Assembly (NCBI GenBank): GCA_964581385.1
Contig: CAZOOK010000007.1
Location: 62,001-126,000, forward strand
Length of the DNA: 64,000 bases
Source: CAZOOK01 sp964581385
GTDB lineage: Bacteria; Pseudomonadota; Gammaproteobacteria; Nevskiales; Nevskiaceae
Direction: 5' to 3'
Positions 41,927-50,354 of this stretch are shown in pieces. Each line of letters starts with the position of its first letter. Position 1 is the stretch's first letter. Below the pieces are notes generated by a model. It ran no database searches and was not told the origin of the DNA. It was given only the letters and a program-made list of their open reading frames with translations. A program made the position numbers and the translations under genes.

Positions 41927-42484
41927 ATGTCCGGGATTTCCACTTTGAACCGCCTTGCAGCGATTGCGCTGGTCAGCGCCGCCGTTACCGGTGCGAACGG
42001 GGCTGCTGATCCTGCTCCGGAAACGGCAAGCCCCGCATTGCAGGAGGCGAAGCCATCACAGCAAGCCATAACGCCAGCGCGGTCGCAGCCCGACTTGTCG
42101 GGCCGCAAGCGCGTCGGCAAGGCATCGTTCTATGCCAAGAAGTTTGCAGGCAGACAAATGGCAGACGGCACTCGAATGGACCCGCACAGCGACAACGCTG
42201 CGAGCAAGACGCTGCCACTTGGCACTACGGCCAAAGTGACCAACATCGACACCGGCCAGAGTGCGGTCGTGACCATCCAGGACCGCGGACCCTACGTGAA
42301 GGGCCGGATTGTGGATCTGTCGCCTTCCACGGCGCAGAAGATCGGCATCACGCAAGACAGCGGCCTCGCCAAAGTGCAGGTCGCCCCGATCGCAGTCCCA
42401 CTGCCTGACGGCAGTATGAAACCTGGCGTTGCGGCGAAGGACGCGAAACAGGACAAGCGGGCTCCCGTCGATCGAGCCAAGTGA
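41927..42484 (+). CDS. RlpA-family (double-psi beta-barrel) protein
   Basis: A 185-residue exported protein. The signal peptide ends near A-N-G-A (about residue 27) and lacks a lipobox Cys. After a Pro/Gln-rich spacer, residues ~70-150 form the RlpA domain: G-K-A-S-F-Y-A-K-K-F-A-G-R, L-P-L-G-T-T-A-K-V-T-N and I-Q-D-R-G-P-Y-V-K-G-R-I-V-D-L-S, with the Asp/Arg residues of the septal lytic transglycosylase RlpA. There is no SPOR domain, so it is a short form and may not target denuded septal glycan. A low-complexity charged tail ends it. Confidence 0.83.
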   Translation: MSGISTLNRLAAIALVSAAVTGANGAADPAPETASPALQEAKPSQQAITPARSQPDLSGRKRVGKASFYAKKFAGRQMADGTRMDPHSDNAASKTLPLGTTAKVTNIDTGQSAVVTIQDRGPYVKGRIVDLSPSTAQKIGITQDSGLAKVQVAPIAVPLPDGSMKPGVAAKDAKQDKRAPVDRAK

Positions 42485-42651
42485 CACTCATTGGCGCCAG
42501 CCAGAATCCCGGCATCGCTTTGGCGACCGAATCAATGCGTTTGCCTATATCAGCGAAAATAGCCTGCGGGCAGCGTAGCGCAATGCGGAGAATCTGAATC
42601 TCTTGAAGACCGATCTATCTTTGCTAATGTACAGATAGTCGTCGCGTTTGC

Positions 42652-42677
42652 CCCGGATGCACTTCACTGCATCCGGG
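42652..42677. terminator. Hairpin between convergent genes
   Basis: CCCGGATGCA and TGCATCCGGG form a perfect 10-bp stem with a 6-nt loop, between the RlpA-like gene and the convergent secreted-protein gene. A T-rich stretch follows on the plus side, but without a solid T-run, so a bidirectional terminator is likely but not certain. Confidence 0.55.
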
Positions 42678-42715
42678 TTACGGTTGTTCTTCTCCCGCCC
42701 GCGATGATCAGATGA

Positions 42716-44008
42716 TCAATTGAGTGGCGGTGCAGTAACGGAACGGCCAACAATCCCGTTAGCGCCGCCCGGCAGTATCGACGTCCAAATCGTGACCAGA
42801 TTTCCGTTTGCATCAATGCCAGCCGCAGTGTTCGACTGATTCTGCTGCGCAATGCCGTCATCGATGAGAAACGGTGCGCTGTTGACCGGCCCATCCTTAT
42901 TGAAATACTGCGCGTGCTTTTCGAAGCTGGAGCCACTCGATCCCGCAACGTTCCAGGTCACAGCGAAGGCGCCTGCGGGCGTCACCGACAGTGTCGGATT
43001 GACCGATGTGCCTATCGGAGCGGTGGTGCCGAGCGACGAGCCGCTCACGGAGTAGCGGGATACGTAGGTGGAAGAGGAATCGTTCCAGGCAATGCTGAAA
43101 TTGCTGGCCGCATCAATGCCGACGACATCGAAGCTAGCCACACCGGCAAGCGTTAGCGAGTTGCTCAACGGCTTCAGCTGAAGATCGAAAGTACGAACGC
43201 TGGTGGTCGCCTGCTGCGACGCAGCTCGCTCAACATCGAAGACCATCACCAGGTCGCCCTTGCCATTCATCGCCAGTCCTTTAAGCACATCGAAGTTGAA
43301 GCAGGCGGGGGGCGCCAACGCAATCGTGCGGCAATATTTTGTGGCCACCGTGTTGACCGCGGTCTTGGCTTTACTCACCTGGCCGTTTGCCTTGTAGACC
43401 GTCGCGTAGGTCTTGCTGCCCTGCGCTTCGATGACCAAATATGCCAATGACAGCACCGTCTGGTCTTTCCGCTCGGTCCAGGCGACGGCGAAGTCGCCGT
43501 CATCGTCCATCGCTACCTGGATCGTGCCGCGCAGCGCATACCCGTCAGACGAGGCGACCACAATGGGTGCGCCCTGCGGCGCTCCATTGGACGCATAGCG
43601 CTGCGCATACACCTTGCCGGCGTACGGCTGTTTCGTTGAATTTCCCGAGTTGTACTCGAACCACACGTCGACAAAATTCCCATTCTTGTCCATTGCCAGA
43701 GGTGCAAAGCCGCTCTGGAACGGCGACGACGCGATCTGGAACGGCGACGACGCCGGTGTGCCGTCGGCATTGAAGGTCTGCGCGTTGCTGTGCCCGCCAG
43801 TCTCCGCGGAGGCATCCCAAGCCGCCACATAGGAGCCACCTGCGCCTCGTGCGATTACCGGCGGTCCGCCATCGGTTCCCGTCGCGATTTCGAACAACGA
43901 CCCCACTTGCGGCGCTGTTGCGGCCAGCACTCCACCCGGCAGCGCGGCAAAACCAGTCGCGAGCACCGCAGCGATTGCAGTGGGTTTTGACCAACTATTG
44001 ATATTCAT
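42716..44008 (-). CDS. Secreted protein with propeller-like W-containing repeats
   Basis: A 430-residue exported protein with a signal peptide ending near V-L-A-A (about residue 30). Repeats of the pattern D-x-x-G-(D/N)-F-x-(V/I)-x-W recur roughly every 45-60 residues (V-D-V-W, V-A-W-T, I-A-W-N, V-T-W-N, T-I-W-T), resembling blades of secreted beta-propellers found in RTX-like and surface proteins. Only one Cys pair is present. GAGGGA lies upstream of the ATG at 44008; the frame open to 44155 has no such site. No catalytic motif is seen; binding or adhesion is a guess. Confidence 0.65.
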   Translation of the reverse strand: MNINSWSKPTAIAAVLATGFAALPGGVLAATAPQVGSLFEIATGTDGGPPVIARGAGGSYVAAWDASAETGGHSNAQTFNADGTPASSPFQIASSPFQSGFAPLAMDKNGNFVDVWFEYNSGNSTKQPYAGKVYAQRYASNGAPQGAPIVVASSDGYALRGTIQVAMDDDGDFAVAWTERKDQTVLSLAYLVIEAQGSKTYATVYKANGQVSKAKTAVNTVATKYCRTIALAPPACFNFDVLKGLAMNGKGDLVMVFDVERAASQQATTSVRTFDLQLKPLSNSLTLAGVASFDVVGIDAASNFSIAWNDSSSTYVSRYSVSGSSLGTTAPIGTSVNPTLSVTPAGAFAVTWNVAGSSGSSFEKHAQYFNKDGPVNSAPFLIDDGIAQQNQSNTAAGIDANGNLVTIWTSILPGGANGIVGRSVTAPPLN

Positions 44009-44501
44009 GTGACATCCCTCTAATTGGTGCGAAGTCGGATTGACGGGCAACGGCGCCCTGCTCGATAGCGTTTGCTTTAACCAACCACTGGGGAAACGGT
44101 ATACGCATTCGCTGCTCGCTTCTGTGACGAAAGTCACAGTTTCGAAAAATTCCAACGAGGTCGGAATCTAGGGGCCTGTCGTCAAACTTTCTGATCGCTG
44201 AGTCGCTATCCCAAAGGGCGTCGACGAACGACAGTTTCCGGATAATGAATTTTCGATAGGAAGCACCGGGTGTTGGCGCTACCGCCATTCGCATACCAGC
44301 CGCGGCTTGTCCTGGATTTCGATAGCGAAGAACACAAAGTGTTCGACGTGCTCGCCAATGGCTGGGAAATCCCCATGCTCAAACAAGCGATGTTCCGGGC
44401 TGCCGCCTTTGGAGTGGCGGTGGATCGCTTCTAAACGTCGTGGATGAACGGCGGCAAAAAGAATAGAGAACCAAACGATGCTACAAAATTTCGTTCTGAA
44501 A
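44009..44501. other. 493-nt gap with one possible small gene
   Basis: This gap lies between the secreted-protein gene and nusB, both on the minus strand. On the plus strand 44270-44434 is a 54-codon GTG-start frame with AGGA 8 nt upstream; its product has mixed, protein-like composition (Asp/Glu, Trp, Phe) and ends G-V-A-V-D-R-F, but I do not recognise it and cannot separate it from chance or a gene remnant. I see no RNA gene. The region downstream of nusB lacks the thiL gene often found there. Confidence 0.25.
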
Positions 44502-44954
44502 CTACGTCCCCGACCCGACTTCCACCGGCCGCACTTCGCGCGCCAGCTTGTCGAGTACGCCGTTGACGAACTTGTAGCCTTCTTCCGCGCCGAACGTTTT
44601 CGCGAGCGTGACCGCTTCGTTGACGATGACTTTCCAGGGCACTTCGGGATGGTCGCGCAGCTCGTAAGCGCCGAGCAGCAGGATCGCGTGCTCCACCGGA
44701 TCGAGTTGCGCGACGGGACGATCCAGATGCGGAGCGATCTGTAGCGTCAGCTGCGCAGCGCAATCCACCGTTCCGCGCAGGAGTTCCGCGAAGTAATCGC
44801 TATCCGCACGACCCAGACCTTCGGGTTGTTCGTTGAATTGGGTCAGCAGCGTATCGGGCGCGGTTTCGTTGACCAGCCACTGATACAGCGCTTGCACCGT
44901 CAGCCGTCGCGACAGACCGCGGCGGCTATAGTGATGCGGTGTCCCGCCTGTCAT
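44502..44954 (-). CDS. nusB: Transcription antitermination factor NusB
   Basis: A 150-residue all-helical protein: R-R-G-L-S-R-R-L-T-V-Q-A-L-Y-Q-W at the start, I-L-L-L-G-A-Y-E-L-R in the middle, and V-P-W-K-V-I-V-N-E-A-V-T-L-A-K-T-F-G-A-E-E-G-Y-K with K-F-V-N-G-V-L-D-K-L-A at the end, all NusB hallmarks. It binds boxA RNA with NusE to support rRNA antitermination. It overlaps ribH by 4 nt, the usual ribH-nusB order. Confidence 0.96.
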   Translation of the reverse strand: MTGGTPHHYSRRGLSRRLTVQALYQWLVNETAPDTLLTQFNEQPEGLGRADSDYFAELLRGTVDCAAQLTLQIAPHLDRPVAQLDPVEHAILLLGAYELRDHPEVPWKVIVNEAVTLAKTFGAEEGYKFVNGVLDKLAREVRPVEVGSGT

Positions 44955-45430
44955 GAAATTCCCCGCAGCAGCGTCAGCATTTCCAGCATCGCCGCCGCGG
45001 CTTCGCAGCCCTTGTTGTCGTCGCCGTCGCCGGCACGCGCTATTGCTTGCGCGGCATCATTGACGGTCAGTACACCGAAACCGATCGGCTTGCCGTAACG
45101 CAGTTGCACATCCATGAGGCCGCGCGAGCATTCGCCGGCCACGAAATCGAAGTGCGGTGTATCGCCGCGAATCACCGCGCCGAGGGTCACGATGCCGTCG
45201 CAGATACCGCGCTCGAATAGCCGGCTCGCGGCCAGCGGCAGTTCGTAGGCGCCGGGCGCCCGCAATTCGCGAATCTGGTTGTCGCGCAACCCCCACGCCG
45301 TGAGCGTGCGGCGGGCGCCGGCGATCAGCGCATCGACAATCTCGGTATTCCAGCGCGTTGCCAGCAGCACGACGGCGAGGCCGGACCAGTCTCCCACAGG
45401 TGGCTTGGCAGCCACGTAGCCAGTCTTCAC
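44951..45430 (-). CDS. ribH: 6,7-dimethyl-8-ribityllumazine synthase
   Basis: A 159-residue lumazine synthase that joins 5-amino-6-ribitylamino-uracil with 3,4-dihydroxy-2-butanone 4-phosphate. Motifs: R-W-N-T-E-I-V-D-A-L near residue 27, G-A-Y-E-L-P near 58, L-G-A-V-I-R-G-D-T-P-H-F-D near 82-94 with the catalytic His, and G-V-L-T-V near 115. The GTG at 45430 lies 2 nt after the ribB stop; the long frame open to 45766 runs across ribB and is not real. Confidence 0.95.
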   Translation of the reverse strand: MKTGYVAAKPPVGDWSGLAVVLLATRWNTEIVDALIAGARRTLTAWGLRDNQIRELRAPGAYELPLAASRLFERGICDGIVTLGAVIRGDTPHFDFVAGECSRGLMDVQLRYGKPIGFGVLTVNDAAQAIARAGDGDDNKGCEAAAAMLEMLTLLRGIS

Positions 45431-45432
45431 GA

Positions 45433-46614
45433 TCAGTTCTTCTCTATGCCTTCTGTGGCTTTTTCCATGACGCGCACGTATTCGACGATTTCGAGATCGA
45501 ACCCTGAAATGCCCTGCATGCGCTTGGGCAATGACAGCACACGCATTTTGCGTACACCAAGATCGGTGAGGATCTGCGCGCCGATGCCATAGGTACGCAG
45601 TACGGCGCGCTGATCGTGCACGCTGCCGCCGGCATCCTCGTCGCCCGCGATATTGAGTCCGACAATCTGGCGCACGATGGCCTGCGGATTCTCTGGCTTG
45701 CGCAGCAACAGCAGAATGCCGCTGTCTTCCTCGGCGATGCGCTTGAGTGCGCTGCGCACCGGCCACGAAAAATTCGGATGCTCGATGAACAGCGTGTCCG
45801 CCAGGGTGTTGCGCATGTGCACGCGCACTAGGGTCGGCTTTTCCGGCGTGATGGTGCCCTTCACCATCGCCAGATGCACCGTGTTGTCCACCGCGTCCTG
45901 GTAGGCGACGAGATGGAAATCGCCGAACTCGGTGTGCACGTTAGTTTCCGCGACGCGTTCGATCGAGTGTTCCTTAGTCAGCCGATAGCGGATCAGGTCG
46001 GCGATGGTGCCGATGCGCAATCCGTGCTCGCGCGCGAAACTCTCCAGGTCCGGCCGGCGCGCCATGGTGCCGTCCTCGTTGAGAATTTCGACGATGACAG
46101 CGGCGGGTTCATATCCCGCAAGACGCGCGAGATCGCAGCCTGCTTCGGTATGGCCAGCGCGTGTCAGCACGCCGCCGGGCTGTGACATTAGCGGAAAGAT
46201 ATGTCCCGGCTGCACCAGGTCCTCCGGCTTCGCGTCCTTCTTCACGGCGGCGCGCACGGTATGCGCACGATCATGCGCGGAGATGCCGGTAGTGACACCC
46301 TCCGCAGCCTCGATCGACACCGTGAATGCGGTGCGATGGCGATCGTCGCCAACCGGCACCATCTGCGGCAGGCGTAGCTGCTTGCAGCGGTCAGCCGTCA
46401 GCGTCAAACAGATCAGCCCGCGACCGTAGCGCGCCATGAAGTTGATGTCTTCGGGCCGGCAGCGCTCGGCGGCCATGATCAGATCGCCTTCGTTTTCGCG
46501 ATCCTCGTCGTCCATGATGACGACCATCTTGCCGACGCGCAGGTCGGCAATGACGTCGTCGATCGAATCCAGCGCTGGCGGGCGGGACTTGTCGATATTG
46601 GTCACTCTGCTCAT
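45433..46614 (-). CDS. ribB: DHBP synthase with degenerate GTP cyclohydrolase II domain
   Basis: A 393-residue two-domain protein. The N-terminal half (about 15-215) is an intact 3,4-dihydroxy-2-butanone 4-phosphate synthase: D-D-E-D-R-E-N-E-G-D near 35-45 and R-A-G-H-T-E-A-G-C-D near 150. The C-terminal half has the GTP cyclohydrolase II fold but lacks the three zinc cysteines: where active enzymes have the S-E-x-x-T-G-D-x-x-x-S-x-R-C-D-C core, this reads H-M-R-N-T-L-A-D-T-L-F-I-E-H. Such RibBX-type hybrids have no cyclohydrolase activity, so a separate RibA is expected elsewhere. Overlaps ribE by 4 nt. Confidence 0.92.
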   Translation of the reverse strand: MSRVTNIDKSRPPALDSIDDVIADLRVGKMVVIMDDEDRENEGDLIMAAERCRPEDINFMARYGRGLICLTLTADRCKQLRLPQMVPVGDDRHRTAFTVSIEAAEGVTTGISAHDRAHTVRAAVKKDAKPEDLVQPGHIFPLMSQPGGVLTRAGHTEAGCDLARLAGYEPAAVIVEILNEDGTMARRPDLESFAREHGLRIGTIADLIRYRLTKEHSIERVAETNVHTEFGDFHLVAYQDAVDNTVHLAMVKGTITPEKPTLVRVHMRNTLADTLFIEHPNFSWPVRSALKRIAEEDSGILLLLRKPENPQAIVRQIVGLNIAGDEDAGGSVHDQRAVLRTYGIGAQILTDLGVRKMRVLSLPKRMQGISGFDLEIVEYVRVMEKATEGIEKN

Positions 46615-47228
46615 GTATCACTCCGCGGCGCCAGCTGGCGCTCCCCGATCAGACGCTCAAGATAACGGGCGATCAGGTCCACCTCTAGATTGACCTGTGC
46701 GCCGGGTTGCAGGCCGCCGAGCGTGGTGTGCTCGGCGGTCGCAGGGATGATGTTAACGCCGAAGTGGTCGCCGTCCACATCGTTGACCGTCAGACTGACA
46801 CCGTCGATCGTAATCGAGCCCTTGCGGGCGATGTATTTCGACAGCACGGACGGGGCCTCGAAGCGCAGGCGCCATGAGCGCGCATCCTCATGCCGATCCA
46901 GTAGCCGGCCGACGCCATCGACGTGGCCGGACACCATATGGCCGCCGAGTGGTTTGCTCGGGGTCAGCGCGCATTCCAGGTTGACGGTGTCGCCGGCGCG
47001 CCAGGTGGCGGCCGTCGTCGCATCCAGTGTTTCCTTCGAAAGGTCGGCGATAAAGCCTTTCGATACAATCTGTTGGGCGGTTAGGCAGACCCCTTTTACA
47101 GCGACACTGTCGCCGAGCGCAATGCGATCGAGATAACCGCTATCGGCGACGAAAGTCATGCGGCTATCGCCGCCAACGGCTTCGATGGCCGCGATGCGGC
47201 CAAGCGATTCGATGATGCCGGTGAACAT
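46611..47228 (-). CDS. ribE: Riboflavin synthase
   Basis: A 205-residue riboflavin synthase made of two similar beta-barrels, each about 95 residues. The start M-F-T-G-I-I-E-S-L-G is conserved; D-S-V-A-V-K-G-V-C-L-T in the first half and G-S-I-T-I-D-G-V-S-L-T-V-N in the second bind lumazine. It dismutates two lumazines to riboflavin. GGGAG lies upstream of the ATG at 47228. It is between ribD and ribB with 12 nt and -4 nt spacing. Confidence 0.95.
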   Translation of the reverse strand: MFTGIIESLGRIAAIEAVGGDSRMTFVADSGYLDRIALGDSVAVKGVCLTAQQIVSKGFIADLSKETLDATTAATWRAGDTVNLECALTPSKPLGGHMVSGHVDGVGRLLDRHEDARSWRLRFEAPSVLSKYIARKGSITIDGVSLTVNDVDGDHFGVNIIPATAEHTTLGGLQPGAQVNLEVDLIARYLERLIGERQLAPRSDT

Positions 47229-47240
47229 CAAAAACTCCCG

Positions 47241-48350
47241 TCAGCTCAATAGATGAGGCCGCAAGCGGATACGCAGATCGGCGCCGACCCGAACCACTTC
47301 CTCGAATTCAAAGCGGATCGCGTCAGCCAACCGCTCCAACCCCGGCAGCACCGCCAGCGGGCGCGCCGCGTCGCCGAGCAGCATCGGCGCGACATACAGC
47401 AGCAGTTCGTCAACCAAGCCCGATTGCAGAAATGCGCCGCCGAGACGGGCTCCCGCCTCGACCAGAACTTCATTGATCTCGCGCGCGGCAAGCGCCTGCA
47501 AGGCTTCGGGCAACAATAGCCTCCCGGCGATATCGGTATCGACCGCGATCCGATCGACGCCGGAAATCTCAGCACCGGGCGCTGTGACGTTGCCAAGCCG
47601 GATTCGCCGCGCACCATTGTCATTCCAGACCTTCGCTGCCGCGGACACCCGCGCGCGGCCATCGACGACGATGCGGTCCGGCTGCCGTAGCGGCGTACCG
47701 TCCGGCGGCGTCCAATCGCGCACGGTCAGCGCCGGATCATCCGCGAGTACGGTATCCGCACCGACCAGCACCGCGCCGGCTTCCGCGCGCAAGCGGTGTA
47801 CGTCCGCACGCGCTTCTGCACCCGTGATCCAGCGGCTCTCGCCGTTCGCCATCGCGGTGCGACCGTCGACACTCGCCGCCAGCTTGAGCGTGACCCACGG
47901 GCGGCCGCGGGTGAAGCGCGATACAAATCCGCGGTTCAAAACCCGCGCCTCAGCTTCGCCGAGACCCACCTCGGCCGCGATGCCCGCATCGCGCAATTTC
48001 TGGATGCTGCGTCCCGAAACCTTCGGATTAGGATCGACCATCGCTGCCGACACGCGAGCAGCGCCTGCTGCGATCAATGCATCGACACAGGGCGGCGTGC
48101 GACCGTAATGCGCACAGGGTTCGAGCGATACATACACGTCGGCACCACGAGCCCGTTCACCGGCTGCCTGCAGCGCATGCACTTCCGCATGCGGCCCGCC
48201 GGCGCTGACATGCCAGCCTTCGCCAATGACGACTCCATCGCGCACGATGACACAGCCAACGCGTGGATTCGGGTGCGTGCTCGCCTTGCCGCGCTCCGCG
48301 AGCTGCAGCGCGCGTGCCATCGCGGCGGCGGGAGTCATGGTTGTAGGCAA
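47241..48350 (-). CDS. ribD: Bifunctional riboflavin deaminase/reductase RibD
   Basis: A 369-residue two-domain enzyme. The N-terminal deaminase has the zinc motifs G-P-H-A-E-V-H near residue 52 and P-C-x-H-Y-G-R-T-P-P-C near 78. The C-terminal reductase (about 150-365) has T-L-K-L-A-A-S-V-D-G-R-T and V-L-V-E-A-G-A-R-L-G. It deaminates then reduces the pyrimidine intermediate of riboflavin synthesis. Only 10 nt separate it from nrdR, so there is no room for an FMN riboswitch before it. Confidence 0.96.
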   Translation of the reverse strand: MPTTMTPAAAMARALQLAERGKASTHPNPRVGCVIVRDGVVIGEGWHVSAGGPHAEVHALQAAGERARGADVYVSLEPCAHYGRTPPCVDALIAAGAARVSAAMVDPNPKVSGRSIQKLRDAGIAAEVGLGEAEARVLNRGFVSRFTRGRPWVTLKLAASVDGRTAMANGESRWITGAEARADVHRLRAEAGAVLVGADTVLADDPALTVRDWTPPDGTPLRQPDRIVVDGRARVSAAAKVWNDNGARRIRLGNVTAPGAEISGVDRIAVDTDIAGRLLLPEALQALAAREINEVLVEAGARLGGAFLQSGLVDELLLYVAPMLLGDAARPLAVLPGLERLADAIRFEFEEVVRVGADLRIRLRPHLLS

Positions 48351-48360
48351 TTTCTGCAGC

Positions 48361-48879
48361 TCACTTCTTCGCCGTTACCGCGTCAAAATCGATCAGTGGC
48401 AATTGGCTGCGACGCTCTTCGGCGCTCGGCAAGGCTTCCAGCCGCTCGATCTCCAGGCGGAACGCGTTGATGTCCTCAAAGCTGCGATAGATGGAAGCGA
48501 AGCGCACGTAAGCGACGTGATCGAGATCGCGCAACTCTTCCATCACCCATTCGCCGACCTGTCGCGACGGCACTTCGCGTTCGCCGCTCGCGCGCAGCTT
48601 GCGCATGATGGTCTCCACCGCATGATCGACCGCTTCCTGTGGCACCGGCCGCTTATAGACGGCGCTACCAATGCCACGCCGCAGCTTGGCCTCGTCGAAC
48701 GGTTCCGGAGTACCGCTGCGCTTGAGAATGAACGGCATCGTCAGCTGCGCTTTCTCGAACGTCGTGTAGCGCTGGCCGCAACGCTCGCACTCGCGGCGGC
48801 GGCGCACCTGCGTGCCTTCTTCGTACAGCCGCGAATCGATGACGCGAGTGTCGGGCGCTTTGCAGAAGGGGCACTGCAT
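48361..48879 (-). CDS. nrdR: Transcriptional repressor NrdR
   Basis: A 172-residue NrdR. The zinc ribbon has C-P-F-C at residues 3-6 and C-E-R-C-G-Q-R-Y-T-T-F-E, followed by an ATP-cone domain (I-L-K-R-S-G, E-A-K-L-R-R-G-I) and R-Q-V-G-E-W-V-M. It senses ATP/dATP and represses ribonucleotide reductase genes; none of those are in this window. It is about 12-residue-longer than the E. coli protein at the C-terminus. It lies between glyA and ribD as in many Gammaproteobacteria. Confidence 0.96.
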   Translation of the reverse strand: MQCPFCKAPDTRVIDSRLYEEGTQVRRRRECERCGQRYTTFEKAQLTMPFILKRSGTPEPFDEAKLRRGIGSAVYKRPVPQEAVDHAVETIMRKLRASGEREVPSRQVGEWVMEELRDLDHVAYVRFASIYRSFEDINAFRLEIERLEALPSAEERRSQLPLIDFDAVTAKK

Positions 48880-48888
48880 TGATTACGG

Positions 48889-48978
48889 CCGGGACTCGGG
48901 ACTCGGGACTCGGGACTCGAAAAAAAAGCAAAGCGTCCGGCTTTTCCCGGGTCCCGAGTCCCGAGTCCCGAGTCCCGG
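48889..48978. repeat. Inverted GGGACTC heptamer array
   Basis: Four direct copies of GGGACTC (48889-48919) are followed after a 28-nt spacer by four inverted copies GAGTCCC (48948-48978). The 31-nt arms differ at one position and would fold into a very stable stem. The spacer holds A8 next to AAAGC/GCTTT; read on the minus strand, this is a short stem then T8, so transcription leaving glyA could end here. Similar heptamer runs are familiar between genes of Xanthomonadales. Confidence 0.85.
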
Positions 48979-48983
48979 CTTCA

Positions 48984-50264
48984 TCACGCCTTCGTTCCGC
49001 GATAAACCGGATGCCGGGAACACAGTTTTTCGACTTCACCGCGCACACGTGTGATCGTCGCGTCGACTTCCTTGCCGGCGCTCAGCGCATCCACGATGTT
49101 CGCGATCCAGCCGGCAACGTCGGCCATGTCGCGCTCTTTGAAGCCGCGCGTTGTGCTGGCCGGGCTGCCGATGCGCAGGCCCGAGGTGACCATCGGCGAG
49201 CGCGGATCGTTCGGGACGGAATTCTTATTGACGGTGATATGCGCCTGACCGAGCGCCGCTTCCGCATCTTTGCCGGTCACGTTCTTGTCGACCAAGTCGA
49301 GCAGGAACAAGTGGTTGTCAGTGCCGCCGGAGACGACCTTGTAGCCGCGATCCAGAAACACTTTCGCCATCGCGCGCGCGTTAGCGACCACTTGCTGCTG
49401 GTAAACCCTGAAATCCGGCGCCAGCGCCTCCTTGAATGCCACGGCTTTCGCAGCAATGACGTGCATCAGTGGCCCGCCCTGAATTCCGGGAAACACCGCT
49501 GAATTGAGCTTCTTGTAGAGATCCTCGCTTTGACCCTTGGCGACGATGATGCCGCCGCGCGGTCCGCGCAGGGTCTTGTGCGTGGTACTGGTGACGACGT
49601 GCGCGTGCGGCAGCGGGCTCGGATAGATGCCGGCAGCGACCAGACCGGCGACATGCGCCATGTCGACCCAGAAATACGCACCAATCTTGTCCGCGATCGC
49701 ACGCATGCGTGCCCAGTCCTTCACGCGCGAGTAAGCAGAAAATCCGCCGATCAACAGCTTCGGCTTCTGCTCCAGCGCAACGCGCTCCATTTCCTCGTAG
49801 TTGATCAGGCCTGTCTGCATGTCGAGACCATAGGCCACGACTTTGTAGTTCTTGCCAGAGAAGTTGGCGGGATGGCCATGCGTCAGATGGCCGCCATGGG
49901 CGAGGTTCATGCCCATGATGGTGTCGCCCGGCTGCACCAGCGCCGCGAAAATCGCCGCGTTGGCCTGCGCACCAGAGTGCGGCTGCACGTTCGCGAAATC
50001 CGCGTCGAACAGTTTTTTCACGCGCTCGATCGCCAGCGTTTCTGCGACATCGACGTGTTCACAACCGCCGTAATAACGCTTGCCGGGATAGCCTTCGGCA
50101 TACTTGTTGGTCAGCACCGAACCCTGCGCTTCCATCACCGCCGGGCTGGCGTAGTTCTCGGAAGCGATCAACTCGATATGCGCTTCCTGACGAGCGCGCT
50201 CGGCTTCGATGGCGGCGGCCAGTTCGGGATCGAACTGTTTGATGGTTTTGGATTCAGTCCACAT
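48984..50264 (-). CDS. glyA: Serine hydroxymethyltransferase
   Basis: A 426-residue PLP enzyme converting serine and tetrahydrofolate to glycine and methylene-tetrahydrofolate. Conserved points: E-L-I-A-S-E-N-Y-A-S near residue 33, Y-P-G-K-R-Y-Y-G-G-C-E near 60, H-G-G-H-L-T-H-G near 125, and T-S-T-T-H-K-T-L-R-G-P-R-G-G near 230 with the PLP Lys. The length is standard. It ends 6 nt before the heptamer array and heads the nrdR-rib-nusB group on this strand. Confidence 0.97.
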   Translation of the reverse strand: MWTESKTIKQFDPELAAAIEAERARQEAHIELIASENYASPAVMEAQGSVLTNKYAEGYPGKRYYGGCEHVDVAETLAIERVKKLFDADFANVQPHSGAQANAAIFAALVQPGDTIMGMNLAHGGHLTHGHPANFSGKNYKVVAYGLDMQTGLINYEEMERVALEQKPKLLIGGFSAYSRVKDWARMRAIADKIGAYFWVDMAHVAGLVAAGIYPSPLPHAHVVTSTTHKTLRGPRGGIIVAKGQSEDLYKKLNSAVFPGIQGGPLMHVIAAKAVAFKEALAPDFRVYQQQVVANARAMAKVFLDRGYKVVSGGTDNHLFLLDLVDKNVTGKDAEAALGQAHITVNKNSVPNDPRSPMVTSGLRIGSPASTTRGFKERDMADVAGWIANIVDALSAGKEVDATITRVRGEVEKLCSRHPVYRGTKA

Positions 50265-50354
50265 GGGCCTTCAGAAGTAAGACGTCAATAATCAATCAAA
50301 TCATTGAGCTAAACGCTTTTCCTCGCGTGAGCTCTCGAGTCCTGGCATTTCTCG

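Noticed and set aside
45431..45766. N-terminal extension of the ribH frame
   Set aside because: It lies wholly inside ribB; lumazine synthases of this family are about 155-160 residues.
48351..48360. FMN riboswitch ahead of ribD
   Set aside because: Only 10 nt separate nrdR and ribD, too short for the element, and none is seen upstream of nrdR.
48889..48978. CRISPR-like array
   Set aside because: The copies are contiguous 7-mers with an inverted second half and no unique spacers.
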